Shown: in pieces, positions 1 to 9,545 of the stretch
How positions within the stretch are numbered: position 1 is the stretch's first letter
Layout: each line of letters opens with the position of its first letter
Source of the DNA: Sphingobacteriales bacterium
Lineage (GTDB): Bacteria; Bacteroidota; Bacteroidia; Chitinophagales; UBA2359
Direction: 5' to 3'
NCBI GenBank assembly: GCA_016718845.1
Contig: JADKCK010000015.1
Location: 1-64,000, forward strand
DNA: 64,000 nt
Made by a program: the position numbers and the translations under genes
The notes under the pieces: model-generated
What the model saw: only the letters and a program-made list of their open reading frames with translations
The model's database searches: none
What the model was told of the DNA's origin: nothing

Positions 1-948
1 AAATATAGCATTGCCATACATGGCGGAGCCGGTACTATATCGCGCCGCCGTTTTACCCCCGATAAACAAATTGCCTACTACAGCTCACTTGCCCAAGCCA
101 TACAAACTGCCGAAAATTTGCTTGCTAACGGAGGCACTGCCTTAGCTGCTGTTGAAGCTGCTGTAATAATTTTAGAAGATTGCCCATTGTTTAATGCGGG
201 CAAAGGAGCCGTTTTTACCAACGAAGGCAAACACGAAATGGATGCTTCTATCATGACTGGTCGACCTGGGGGCCGAGCTATTGCCTTTGTACATGGTGCG
301 CGAAACCCCATTAGATTGGCTCGCGCCGTAATGGAACAATCGGAACATGTGTTTTTTTGGAACAGGCGCCGAACAATTTGCCTGAAAAGTTGGCTTGCCT
401 TTTGAACCCGAAAGCTAATTTTACGCAAGATAGATATACGCAACTGTTAAAAGCCCAAAGAAGATACCATACAACTCGATCGCAGCGAAAACGACTGTAA
501 AAACGACCCCTCTTGACAAAAACATGGAACCGTTGGAGCCGTAGCCTTAGATAGCTATGGCAATGTAGCCGCAGCTACCTCAACAGGTGGTTTAACTAAC
601 AAAAAATTTGGACGTATTGGCGATAGCTCTATTATTGGAGCAGGTACTTATGCCAATAACCTAAGTTGTGCCGTATCGTGTACGGGTTATGGCGAGTTTT
701 ACATACGCGGCGTTGTTGCCTACGATGTGTCGTGTTTGATGGAGCAAAGGTTTAAGCTTAGACGATGCCTGCCAAGTTGTTATCAACGATAAACAAGTAA
801 AAATGGGCAGCGATGGCGGATTAATTGCCGTTGATGCACAGGTAAAGTGTGCCTTTCGTATAACTCAGAGGGCATGTACCGAGCCTATAAACGCCACAAC
901 AGCCCCTTATTTGTAGCCGTTTTTGACGAAGAACTGCGCATTGATTGA
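1..948 (+). CDS. Isoaspartyl peptidase/L-asparaginase (plant type), partial and frame-broken
   Basis: Ntn-hydrolase that removes isoaspartyl residues from dipeptides or deamidates asparagine. The reading enters the window already open with IAIHGGAGTI, the family's N-terminal signature, so the start lies upstream. LFNAGKGAVFT and HEMDASIMTG follow. A frame break near 350 ends the first open stretch. The family resumes with HGTVGAVALD near 525, where the Thr is the autocatalytic nucleophile, then STGGLTNKKFGRIGDSSIIG. The tail DGGLIAVDAQG...FDEELRID ends at a TGA at 946-948. At least four frame changes are needed to read it through. Nothing in the active-site segments is lost, so I favour sequence error over decay. 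A strong bidirectional terminator follows. Family call is confident; substrate preference cannot be told. Confidence 0.85.
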
Positions 949-1014
949 TGATGTAAATCTATTTTTTACATTGATATACGTTTGTAAAACGATAAAGTCG
1001 TTATCATAATCATA

Positions 1015-1052
1015 AAAATCCCCTCTGTTTGCTAACAAACAGAGGGGATTTT
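1015..1052. terminator. Bidirectional terminator between converging genes
   Basis: A perfect 17-bp inverted repeat (arms 1015-1031 and 1036-1052, loop CTAA) with A-rich 5' and T-rich 3' flanks. It sits between the plus-strand asparaginase and the minus-strand cobA, so it can end both transcripts. Confidence 0.85.
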
Positions 1053-1074
1053 GTTGTGGAATAGAGATAAAGCC

Positions 1075-1822
1075 TTATGGAAGATGCGCTATAACATTGC
1101 TTTGTATGGCTTGCATTTGCTGCCGCAGTTGTACCACATCGCCCAAAACAATAATAGCTGGCGATGCCATTTGCTGCTCGGTGGCAAGTTGTACAATGTT
1201 GCTAACGGTTCCAACAACTATCTTTTCGGTGGGTAATGTGCCGTTTTGGATAATGGCAACGGGGAGCATCTCTTTGCCCATTTGTGCAAGTACTTGGCAG
1301 ATGGCAGCCAATTTGTTCATACCTATTAGCACAATAATAGTAGCGTTTGATTGGGCGGTAAGTGCAAATCGAGCTAAAATTTCCTCGGCGGTTGTAGCTG
1401 TTAGCACTCAAAACTAGTGCTGTATTGCCTATCGGTTAGGGTATGCCTTGTAGGGCAGGTACTGCCAAAGCACTCGACATGCCAGGTATCAACTCAACTG
1501 CAATACCATGTTGTAAAGCGGCATCAATTTCTTCGGTGGCACGCCCAAATACAAAGGGTCGCCTCCTTTTAGGTAATAACCATGGCGTATTGTTGTGCAT
1601 ACGCCACAATAAGTTGGTTGATAGATAACTGCGACACCGACGGTTTACCACCTCGTTTGCCCACATATACTTTTATGGCGTTTGCGGGGCAATCGGCTAA
1701 CAAAGTTTCATCAACAAGGGCATCGTACAATACCACATCGGCACGTTGTAAAATACGCCAGCCGCGTGACTTATCAGGTCGGGCTGCGGACCTGCTCCTA
1801 CCATGTATCGTTTTCCGAGCAC
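1075..1822 (-). CDS. cobA: Uroporphyrinogen-III C-methyltransferase (SUMT), frame-broken
   Basis: SAM-dependent methyltransferase making precorrin-2 for siroheme, the cofactor of the sulfite reductase encoded just upstream. Reading the minus strand across frame changes gives MVGAGP, then RADVVLYDALVDE, VYVGKRGGKPSVSQ, a segment equivalent to RLKGGDPFVFGR, and GMSSALAVPALQGIP. These are the ordered SUMT signatures. The C-terminal part (LIGMNKLAAICQVL...PAIIVLGDVV) is intact to the stop. Breaks lie near 1780, 1570-1660 and 1410-1436. A GTG at 1822 (VLGKRYMVGAG) is the most family-like start, but the frame there continues from the sulfite reductase without a stop. Context (cysI then cobA) fits assimilatory sulfite reduction. 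Confidence 0.85.
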
Positions 1823-3476
1823 ACAATACACGATTTTTTGCAGCACAAAATCACCAAAATGTTCGTCTGGTGTCGCTCGGTAGCATATGTTTAAATAGCT
1901 GGTTTAGCTCTGTCGAAATGTCGGTTTCAGAAAGGGTTTCGCGGTATAGCTTGTTTAGCCTTGAGCCATCGAAGGCGGCTCCCCAACACAAATTGTAGTT
2001 GCCGGCGACCTGCCAACTAAACCAATTTCTGCCAGATAAGGTCGGGCACAGCCATTGGCACAGCCTGTCATCCGAATGGTAATTGCTTGGTTGTTGAGTT
2101 GATATTGAGCCATTAGTTGGTCTATTTTATCAATCAACGAGGGCAGGTATCGCTCGGCTTCGGCATTGGCTAAGGCACATAAGTTAAGGGCTACGCATGC
2201 CATTGAGTGTAAGCGCAATGGGCTTTGGGATAGCTGTTGTAAGATGCCATATTGCGTAAGTAGCTCCTCAATAGGGGCTTTGTCTTGCGGGCTAATGTTG
2301 CCAAGTATTAGGTTTTGGTTGCCTGTTAGCCTAAAATCGCAGCAGTTAAGTGCGGCAATTTGGTCGAATGCAGTTTTTAAGGCGTAGTTTTCGGTGTTTT
2401 TATCCGTCCGCCTTCGATAAATAGGGTAACAAACCAGTTGCCGTTTGTGCCTTGATACCAGCCATAGCGGTCGTCGTTGCTATTAAAAGCAAAGGGTTTG
2501 GCATCCGCCATTGTCAACCCAAGCGGGTGTTTAGTTCGGTTTTAAACCAATCTAAGCTTAACCTATCAATGGTGCATTTTAAGCAGTGTTTGCGGCTTTC
2601 GCGGTTGCCGTGGTCGCGTTGTATGGTAACAATGTTGTTCGCAAACGGCTATAATTTGCTCTTTGGGTACATAGCCAATCACCGAAGCCACACGCGGATA
2701 AGTGCTATCGTCGCCCAATGTTCGCCCCATACCGCCACCAATGGCTACGTTAAAGCCTGCCAATGTGTCGTCGGATTAGCATAGCTATTAACCCAATATC
2801 GTTGGCAAAAAAATGTCGGTATCGTTGTCGGGGGTATGGCAATGGCAATTTTAAATTTGCGGGGCAGATACGTTTTGCCGTAGATAGGCTCTCGGTTTCG
2901 GTTTCGGTTTCGGTGGTTTTGTTGATATGTTCGCCATCGAGCCAAATTTCGTAGTAGGCGGTGGTATGTGGTGTAGGTGCGCTAATTTGGCGGGCAATTT
3001 CTTGCGACTCGTGGTGTATTGCCGATGCAAAAGGGTGGAGCATACATTACATTGCGGTTTACATCGCCGCAGGCAGCCGACGTATCTAAACCCGATTGGT
3101 AATGCCTTGCATAACGGTTTGTAGGTTGCGTTTTAGTACGCAATGCAGTTCAAAGCTTGTCGGGTGGTTAGTTTTAGGGTATCGCTGCCCAATCGGCGGC
3201 TAATTTCGACATTGATAGCCATTGTTGGGCGGTAGCAATGCCACCAGGCACGCGCACCCGCAGCATAAACGAGCATATGGTTCGAGCTTTTGGTGTTTGG
3301 CTCGGCATCTTTCGCGGTCGGTTTGTTGATACGAGCCATGAAATTTAATTAAATGGGTATCTTGGGTAAATAAATCCGTAATTTCGTTTTTAGGCTTTCG
3401 ACTAATGTACCTTTTAGGTAATTGCTTTTTCTTTGATGATTTCAACTTCGGATAGTTGAGGCGGTTTTGTGTCCAT
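1823..3476 (-). CDS. cysI: Sulfite reductase hemoprotein (CysI type), frame-broken
   Basis: Siroheme/4Fe-4S enzyme reducing sulfite to sulfide. The inferred start is the ATG at 3476 (MDTKPPQLSEVEIIKEK). Ordered family segments follow: DLFTQDTHLIKFHGSYQQTDR, ISRRLGSDTLKLTTRQA, MCSPFASAIHHESQEIA, then GFNVAIGGGMGRTLGDDSTY, and near the end MTGCANGCARPYLAEIGLVG, whose cysteines belong to the cluster-binding pattern. The C-terminal HFGDFVLQK is recognisable around 1850. At least six frame changes break it, several in or beside homopolymers. It lies immediately upstream of cobA on the same strand, a sensible siroheme/sulfite operon. No flavoprotein partner (cysJ) is visible in the window. Confidence 0.85.
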
Positions 3477-4011
3477 GTGGAGATATTGCGATGTGGAGAT
3501 ATTGCGATGTGGAAAGATGTGGTGATGTTTCGATGGGGAAGAGTGATGTGGTGATGTTTCGATGTGGTGATATTGATGTGGGGATGTGGGGAAAGAGTGA
3601 AGTGGCGAAGTGTGATGGTAGACAGCACTGCTACGGCTGAAAGACAAGGATGATAGTGAACGCGCCGCGGCAGCAAGTCGAAACGGGTGATGTTGCGATT
3701 GTAGAGACGTAGCAGGGTTACGTCTGCACAAGGTTATGATTATCAAAATCATAAGCGATCATGAAAATCATAAAAAATCAGCGTTCTATTTTGTGATGTG
3801 TTATGTTGGCAAAGCTGAAAGTGACTTCGCTCAGTGACCAGCCGCGTTAGCGGGAGCGAAGCCGAAACGATAAGGTCTATTTGATGGTTCGAACTTGATG
3901 TCGAACTCAATGCGTGCTTGTATGCCATTAGTTGCGAAAGGCTGCGGAGTTGTTGGTAGTATTTGTATTGGCTCCAATTGTTTTTGCAGTTCGCATCAAT
4001 GGCACTTTGTT
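3477..4011. repeat. Intergenic stretch with GATGTGG word repeats and a REP-like palindrome
   Basis: From 3477 to about 3610 the DNA is an irregular iteration of the words GATGTGG, GATATTGC and GATGTTTCG, directly abutting the inferred cysI start. Near 3697-3722 is a degenerate copy of a REP-like palindrome around GTAGAGACGTAGC, and a second degenerate piece lies near 3610-3635. The remainder to 4011 shows no credible gene. The same word repeat and a perfect copy of the palindrome recur upstream of sppA. Confidence 0.7.
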
Positions 4012-5660
4012 TTATGGCGGCACCAAAGTTTTGAATAACTTGCTAAATTTATCCTCTTGCTCCGGAAAACGGGCTACTTGATAGCTGCCATCGGCAAGAC
4101 CTGCACGTTTGGCGGCTAATTTTATGGCATCTTCAACGCCGCCAAGTACATCAACCAAGCCATTTTTTTGTGCCTGTGTGCCTGTCCAAACGCGTCCTTG
4201 TGCTATTTCGTTTACTTTATCAACGGGCATTTTGCGTCCGTCGGATACGCGTTTTAAGAAACTTTGGTAAATTTCGTCGACACCTTTTTGTACAATGGCT
4301 TTGTCTTCGTCGTTAAAGGCGTGGCTAAGTAAGGGCGAGGTAGGAAAATCGGAGTGGCGCGTTGTTTTACGGTGTCGAAGGTCATGCCTAATTTCGATTT
4401 GTAGAAATCGCCTAACTCGGCAAAAAACACCAAAACGCCAATCGAGCCTGTAACGGTGTTTGGCTTGTGCAACAATAGTATCGGCGTTGGCGCAAATATA
4501 GTACCCGCCCGATGCCGCTACATCGCCCATCGAGGCAATAATGGGGATGCCTTGTTTTTGACCAATTCTAACTCTCGCCAAATAATTTCGGATGCCAAAG
4601 CACTACCGCCGCCCGAGTTGACGCGTAAAACAAGTGCTTTAACGTCTTTATCTTTACGAATATCCTGAATATATTTGATGTAATCGAGCGATGCAATGTT
4701 GCTATCATCGCCTTCGCCGTCCTGAATACCACCTTCGGCGTACAAAATAGCTATTTTGTCTTTTATTAGTGCTTTTCTTTTTGGTGTCGGGGACTTTGGT
4801 GTATTTTTCGATACTCACAAACTCCAAATCTTTGTCGGCTTTAATACCTGTGCGTTTGTGTAGCTCGTCCTGTACTTGGTCGTAGTAAAGTAGGTCGTCG
4901 ACAATGCCATTGGCTTTGGCATCTTCGGCGTTTCGGACAAGTAGCTTGTCGATGATGTCGTTTAGTTTTTCGGGCGACATTTTACGGCTGCTTGCTATTT
5001 GGGTAACAAAATTTTGGTAAAAATCGTCGAGCAGGGCGCGGGTTTGTAGGCGGTTATAGTCGCTCATTTTGGTGTATCGCAGTGGTTCGGTGGCACTTTT
5101 AAAGTTACCGGCATAAAAAATTTCGGGTTCTATGCCCAATCTATCCAATGCCTCTTTAAAAAAAGTTAGCTCGGTGCTAAACCTTGCAATGCAATAACGC
5201 CTTTGGATTTAGGTAGATTTTGTCGGCGGTGCTGGCAAGGTAATAGGCTTTTTGGGTTCATCCTCCGAGTAAGCGATGATAAATTTACCCGATTCGCGAA
5301 ACTTTAACAACTTGCCACGTATTTCTTCGGCAATGCCTAAGCCTACCGTTACGGTGCTTAGGTCAAGGTAAATGCCTTTTATGCGGTCGTCGGTTTGGGC
5401 TTTTTCGATGTTTGCCAAAATGTCGTTCAAGCCAATTTTTTGTCATCAAACGAAAACGAAGTGAGCGAGGGCATAGTTGTTTTGCTTCTATCTTCTATCT
5501 GATAATCGACCTTTATGTTCATTATAGAATTGGGCTTTACGTTTACCGCACCTTTGCTAGAGGCAAAAAAACCAATGACCGCCATCAATAAAATGGCTAC
5601 AATAAAAAACAAGAAAATGCCAAAGACAGTGGCAAACAGATACTTTAAAAAACTTCCCAT
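4012..5660 (-). CDS. sppA: Signal peptide peptidase SppA (67K type), frame-broken
   Basis: Membrane-bound Ser/Lys protease that degrades cleaved signal peptides. The start is the ATG at 5660 (MGSFLKYLFATVFGIFLFF), a hydrophobic N-terminal anchor. The duplicated ClpP-like fold is visible. The N-terminal half carries YAGNFKSATEP, whose Lys matches the family's general base. The C-terminal half has LRVNSGGGSALASE and then GDVAASGGYYICANADTIVA, whose Ser is the nucleophile. NTVTGSIGV and WTGTQAQKNGLVDVLGGVEDAI follow. Four or more frame changes split it (near 5430, 5180, 4750, 4520 and 4340). The length of about 550 codons agrees with long-form SppA. Both catalytic residues are retained. Confidence 0.88.
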
Positions 5661-5689
5661 GAGTATGATATGGTTAAACATTAACGATG

Positions 5690-5830
5690 TGGAGATGTGG
5701 TGATATTGCGATGTGGTGAAAGAGTGAAGGAGTGAAGTGGTGTTGTAGAGACGTAGCACTGCTACGTCTTTATGGTGTGTGGTGAAGTGGTGTGGTGATT
5801 GTAGAGGCGTGCCGTTGATCGGGCTTGTCG
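5690..5830. repeat. GATGTGG word repeat with perfect 21-bp REP-like palindrome
   Basis: Immediately upstream of sppA (minus strand) is a second block of GATGTGG/GATATTGC words. At 5749-5769 lies AGACGTAGCA-C-TGCTACGTCT, a perfect 10-bp inverted repeat around one base. It matches the degenerate copy near 3700. This looks like a dispersed REP-type intergenic repeat. Confidence 0.75.
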
Positions 5831-6185
5831 TTTCGCAGACAACCTATTATACCAAAGACTATAAAAAAAGTGCCTATTTGGACGTTGCCAGATGCTTGCT
5901 GCTTGTGCGACACAACAACCGATACCCACACAATTTGTTATAGTACCCCCTTAGTAAATACACTATTGCGGTAAAAAGTTCAATTAAAGGGCAAAGTTAG
6001 CAAAAAACCACAATGCTTGTACATGGTTTTGAAAAAACAAAAGCAGGACTGTAAAAGCGGTGTTGAGTGGCTTAGTAGCCTTATGCGTTTAACGTAAAAT
6101 AACCGCTATTAGGGTTTTGAACCCCAACAGCGGTTAAAATTTGTTGTTTTGTGGCAGCTAAATGATGCGTTCTAACTTTAATGCC
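5831..6185. other. Non-coding stretch with terminator-like inverted repeat
   Basis: No gene is visible. At 6101-6135 an imperfect inverted repeat (AACCGCT...GGGTT / AACCC...AGCGGTT) followed by AAAAT could act as a terminator. A similar element (CTGTTAGGGTTT/AAACCCCCAACAG) lies at 6524-6548. Both flank the 105-bp direct repeats. Confidence 0.5.
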
Positions 6186-6480
6186 CATTTGTTGTACCTA
6201 AACGATGCCTTTACTTAAATTAATCGTCCTTCGTTGTGCCCAAACGATGTCTTGCATTAACTTAATAACTACTTGTTGTGTCATAATTACAGCTTCGGCT
6301 GTCACAATTGCGTCTGCACTTATCTTTATTGTCATTTGTTGTGTCCAAATCGCGTCTTGCATTAACTTAATTTATACTTGTTGTGCCATAATTGCAGCTT
6401 TAGCTGTCATAATTGCGTCTGCACTTATCTTTATTGTCATTGTTTTGTCCAAATCGTGTCTTGCTTTAGCTTAATAACTA
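6186..6480. repeat. Tandem degenerate 105-bp direct repeats
   Basis: The segment beginning CTTGCATTAACTTAAT at 6251 recurs at 6356 (105 bp later) and in shortened form at about 6460. Within each unit the word TTGTTGTG(T/C)CCAAA(C/T) also recurs. Because 105 is a multiple of three, the plus strand stays open for 89 codons (6205-6474) and would encode a hydrophobic Cys/Ile-rich peptide. I treat that as a by-product of the repeat and not as a gene. Confidence 0.75.
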
Positions 6481-6664
6481 ATGTTGTGGCTAAATGATGC
6501 CTATATTTAACCAAATACAAGTTCTGTTAGGGTTTAAACCCCCAACAGCGGTTAAAATTATTGTTTGATGCGTTCAAATGATAAAGTTTGTGTTATAATA
6601 ACTGCCTTTGTTTTTTTACAGCAAAAAAAAAATCATAAACAGATACAAGTAACTTCCTTTTTTG

Positions 6665-6672
6665 TACTTTTG
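6665..6672 (+). promoter_or_regulatory. Bacteroidota -7 box upstream of the gasdermin gene
   Basis: TACTTTTG matches TAnnTTTG and stands 70 bp before the gasdermin ATG, after the repeat block. No clear TTG -33 element is seen at the usual spacing, so this is a moderate call. Confidence 0.45.
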
Positions 6673-6741
6673 TGCCACGAAATTAGGCAAACTCCTAATC
6701 ATGCTATATAGAGTTACATAACACCCAAAATAATTTTCACA

Positions 6742-7584
6742 ATGCCAATTTGTAAAAAGAAAAATAACTTAGTGGACGCATTGCGCGACCTTAGTTTTTC
6801 GCCTTTGTTACTATTCCTAATGACAAGATTCAACCGCTTATAGTAGTTGAAAGCACGGAAACACATATCGTCGTACCACTTCCGTAGAAAGTTTGTTTGA
6901 TTACGATGCTGATAAAAACCCGCTTCCAACCATACAACAAGGTGTGATACCTAACAGAATTAGCAAACAAACAACATCAAGAGTTGATGGCAAAATAGGT
7001 TTGAATTTGTTACAGACCTGGATTATACAATTAGCTGGCGTACAGTTTAGTTTCGATGCAAATTACCATAAGGCTAGTACTATCGAGATTGAGTTTTTGA
7101 ATAATTCTCAGGACAAAACAGATATTCACGAAATTACTAAGTTTTGGAAAAAAGTAGCATGGCAACAACCGCTTCTTCGTACCAAGATAAAATCAAAAAC
7201 GATGAAATCTATATCATCACATCGGTACTTAAAAGCAATTCGTTTAGTATCAAAGTACTAGATGGTAATAATAACTCGGTTGATTTAGGTGCAAAACAAG
7301 AACAAATAGGAGATGTAAGTGTGAAAATAGGTGCCGACAAGCAAAATCAAACGCTTATTACTTACGAAGGCAAAATACCTTTGGCATTTGGTGTTCAATG
7401 TTATCAGGTTTTTTACAATAACGGCAAATACTCGCTTAGCCCTGCTTCCGAAGCTATGGTAAAAGGCGATGTTTCTCCTGTTTCTCCTGTTTATCTAAAC
7501 CCCCGAAGCATATTTTTGGATTTATGTACTCTATACCCCATTTTTATTGCCAAAGCTATCAACCCAAACAAAACAATTGCATAA
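6742..7584 (+). CDS. Bacterial gasdermin (bGSDM), pore-forming cell-death effector, frame-broken
   Basis: Start MPICKKKNNLVDALRDL at ATG 6742. Cys4 matches the acylated N-terminal cysteine known in bacterial gasdermins. Joining three frames gives PNDKIQPLIVVES, then LPTIQQGVIPNRISKQTTSR, KIGLNLLQTW and the strand STIEIEFLNNSQDKTDIHEI. The best-kept part is one frame (7144-7584): DEIYIITSVLKSNSFSIKV, then LITYEGKIPLAFGVQCYQVF and NNGKYSLSPASEAMVKGD. This order (I/L-rich amphipathic strand, ITS-IKS segment, TYEG-PL-FG-QA-FY) is what I recall for bGSDM. Length is about 281 codons, usual for the family. The 35 or so residues after the last strand would be the autoinhibitory tail. The downstream caspase-like gene is the usual partner. 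Family call is by recall, not by search; frame breaks lie near 6820, 6885 and 7150. Confidence 0.75.
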
Positions 7585-7612
7585 TTTGCATGCTTCCAAA
7601 AAAATCTGCCCC

Positions 7613-8090
7613 ATGTCCACACACATTTACATTATTCACCACAACGAAGATACTGTATATTTAACACAACTCGAAGACCAGCTAAATCAGATTAAATCTA
7701 TATCGTACTGGAGTACAAAAATTTGAAGGCAGGTGGAAGTATTACAGACCAAATTAACGTCAATTTTAACAAAGCTGTTGTAGTCATAAGCTTTGTTGAG
7801 TGCTGATTATTTTAATGACGACAAGTATTGTCTAAAATACCAATCCAAAGCATTGGAGAGTGGCAAAATCTTAATTCCAATTTTGTTGCGTCCATGTTTG
7901 TATACAGAAGCAGAGATTAACAACCTACAAGTTTTGCTCAAAGATACAAATGGCGATACTAAAGACTTTCTACAGGCTCAACAAAAACGATATTGGAAGC
8001 AGTTGGGTAGATATAGTTATGACCATAAAAGAAACTACAAAAACAAATCCGTCAACCAAAAAACAACCACAACATGCCAACAGAAAATGA
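7613..8090 (+). CDS. TIR-like domain protein, frame-broken
   Basis: Begins MSTHIYIIHHNEDTVYLTQL, 28 bp after the gasdermin stop. After one or two frame changes it reads VVVIS-LLSADYFND, KALESGKILIPILLRPC and LQVLLKDTNG, then WVDIVMTIKE and NRK-stop. This is the TIR_2-type pattern: IFI-YS-ED, LISADF, VIPI-LRPC, and a closing W-IV-I helix. The TGA (8088-8090) overlaps the ATG of the caspase gene by four bases (ATGA), so the two are translationally coupled or, given local errors, fused. Bacterial TIRs either hydrolyse NAD or act as scaffolds. I cannot place the catalytic Glu with certainty, so enzymatic activity is open. Confidence 0.65.
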
Positions 8091-9118
8091 AAACTTTTTA
8101 CAATGGTTACGCCTTGTTAGTAGGCGTAGGGGGAGCCGATTTGCCTGTCACTGTTACAGATGCAGAATGTTTAGAAAAATACTGACCGATCCTCAGAGAG
8201 CAGCATATAAAAAGAACATGTATGGTGTTTGACCGAAAAAAAAGCCACACGAACCAATATTTTAGACACGTTTGCTAAACTTATTGAGCAACTGGAAGAA
8301 GATGCGTATGCCAATAAAACAGTCATCGTCTATTACTCGGGGCATGGCAAAATCATAAATGAAGATACCTATTGTCTTTGCCCTAACGATTTTGATTGGG
8401 ATACGAAAGCAAATGGTATTTCAGCCACCGAATTTGTTGAACAAATTGACGAGATTGCGGCATTAGGGGTTGAAAGGATTTTGTGATTTTTAGACTGCTC
8501 CATGCTGGTGGCATTAAAGATGCCCCAAATGAGAAGCAGTAATCAACGGTTGCAAGAAAAATTAGAAAATGGCACAGGTAGAATAACTATTGCTGCTTGC
8601 TTAGACAACCAAATCCTATATCCTACCAAGTGCCACCAACAGCTAGTCTACCCAAGTGTTGATTGATGCCTTAGTCGGAGAAGGTCTTACTAACACCGAT
8701 ACCTTTGTGGGTGTTATTGATTTAATGGCTTATACCTCTCGCGAAGTTCCTAAACAAAAATAAACAAATACCTATTATTCCAGGTGCCACCAACCTAACT
8801 AATTTTCCTATTTGTTTCGCAATATTGCCAAAGGGCAAAGGTGATACAATAATCCCACCACCAACACCACCACCCATTAAACCACCCGTAAATAAACCTA
8901 ATATGCCAAACATCACTGCCATACAAAACGCATTTAATCAAGCCGACTACCCAACAGTAATCGAGTTGCTCGATGAACATTTTGGCGATAACCCTACACC
9001 ACAATACAGCACCCTAAAACAAACCATCGAACACTATTTGAATCAAGGGCTTCAACCTACTGTAGCCAACCAACAAGGTTTAAAAATGCTCATTAATAAA
9101 CTCAAAAAGCAATCATAA
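8087..9118 (+). CDS. Caspase-like protease (peptidase C14) with C-terminal effector-associated domain, frame-broken
   Basis: Starts MKTFYNGYALLVGVGGADLP, then VTVTDAECLEK, TDPQRAAYKKE and ATRTNILDTF, the typical bacterial caspase opening. The catalytic His is in IVYYSGHGK (codon 8343-8345) and the catalytic Cys in FLDCSHAGG (codon about 8496-8498). CPNDFDWDTKANGISATEF lies between them. After frame changes near 8185, 8485 and 8600-8760 comes a proline-rich linker (8843-8900, PPPTPPPIKPPVNKP). It leads to a roughly 65-residue domain: ITAIQNAFNQADYPTVIELL...TPQYSTLK...QGLKMLINKLKK. That domain is nearly identical in layout to ones in the next two genes and is an effector-associated domain. Predicted role: protease activated through EAD contacts, cleaving the gasdermin. 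Confidence 0.82.
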
Positions 9119-9124
9119 ACTCTC

Positions 9125-9155
9125 AAAAAGGGTAGCTTTTAAAAACTACCTTTTT
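9125..9155 (+). terminator. Terminator or attenuator between caspase and adaptor genes
   Basis: AAAAGGGTAG and CTACCTTTTT form a stem with one bulged base and an A-rich loop, ending in a T run. It would separate the gasdermin-TIR-caspase module from the following genes, or set their relative dose by partial read-through. Confidence 0.6.
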
Positions 9156-9166
9156 CTGTTTCATCA

Positions 9167-9541
9167 ATGAAATTCCAAAATTTAACGAAAATGTTAGATA
9201 AAAACCAAATAAAAAACCTTATTGCAAGGGGTGAGCTTAAAAAAGCCCTTGATTTGCTGCCCAATATCCAAGAGGGATTAGCTCTAAAAGCCCAATTTAG
9301 TATACCCGCCAGCATCACCCTATCTAAACCTAAAACCAGTTTCCGCCATTGAAACTGCTTATAAAAATGCCGATTATGTTACAGTACTCGAACTGTTAGA
9401 TGAGCATTTGGCGATGCCCCAACACCACAATATAGCACCTTAAAACAATACATCGAAGGTGCTTTAATACAAGGAACAATGCCAACACCTGCTATTTTGC
9501 AAGGGTTGCGCCTATTGATTAACCAACTCAAAAAAATGTAA
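9167..9541 (+). CDS. Small two-domain EAD adaptor, frame-broken
   Basis: Start at ATG 9167, or the inner ATG at 9191 (MLDKNQIKNLIARGEL). The N-terminal segment, LIARGELKKALDLLPN, resembles another effector-associated domain type (EAD11-like, by recall). After a frame change near 9345 the protein continues with AIETAYKNADYVTVLELLDEH, TPTPQYSTLKQYIEGALIQG and QGLRLLINQLKKM, a second copy of the EAD that closes the caspase gene. Its only content is two EADs, so it would act as a bridge between partners that carry each type. The stop at 9539-9541 is 4 bp before the next ATG. Confidence 0.6.
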
Positions 9542-9545
9542 AGTT

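Noticed and set aside
3200..3752. His/Ser/Thr-rich minus-strand frames (HHITTSPH-like)
   Set aside because: Translations of the GATGTGG word repeat joined to fragments of cysI; not a real metal-binding protein.
6205..6474. 89-codon hydrophobic frame
   Set aside because: It is open only because the underlying 105-bp repeat is a multiple of three; no start context, no similarity, repetitive sequence.
7144..7584. Stand-alone 146-residue hypothetical protein
   Set aside because: Its front is out of place: upstream frames supply the missing gasdermin N-terminus, so it is the C-terminal half of the gene starting at 6742.
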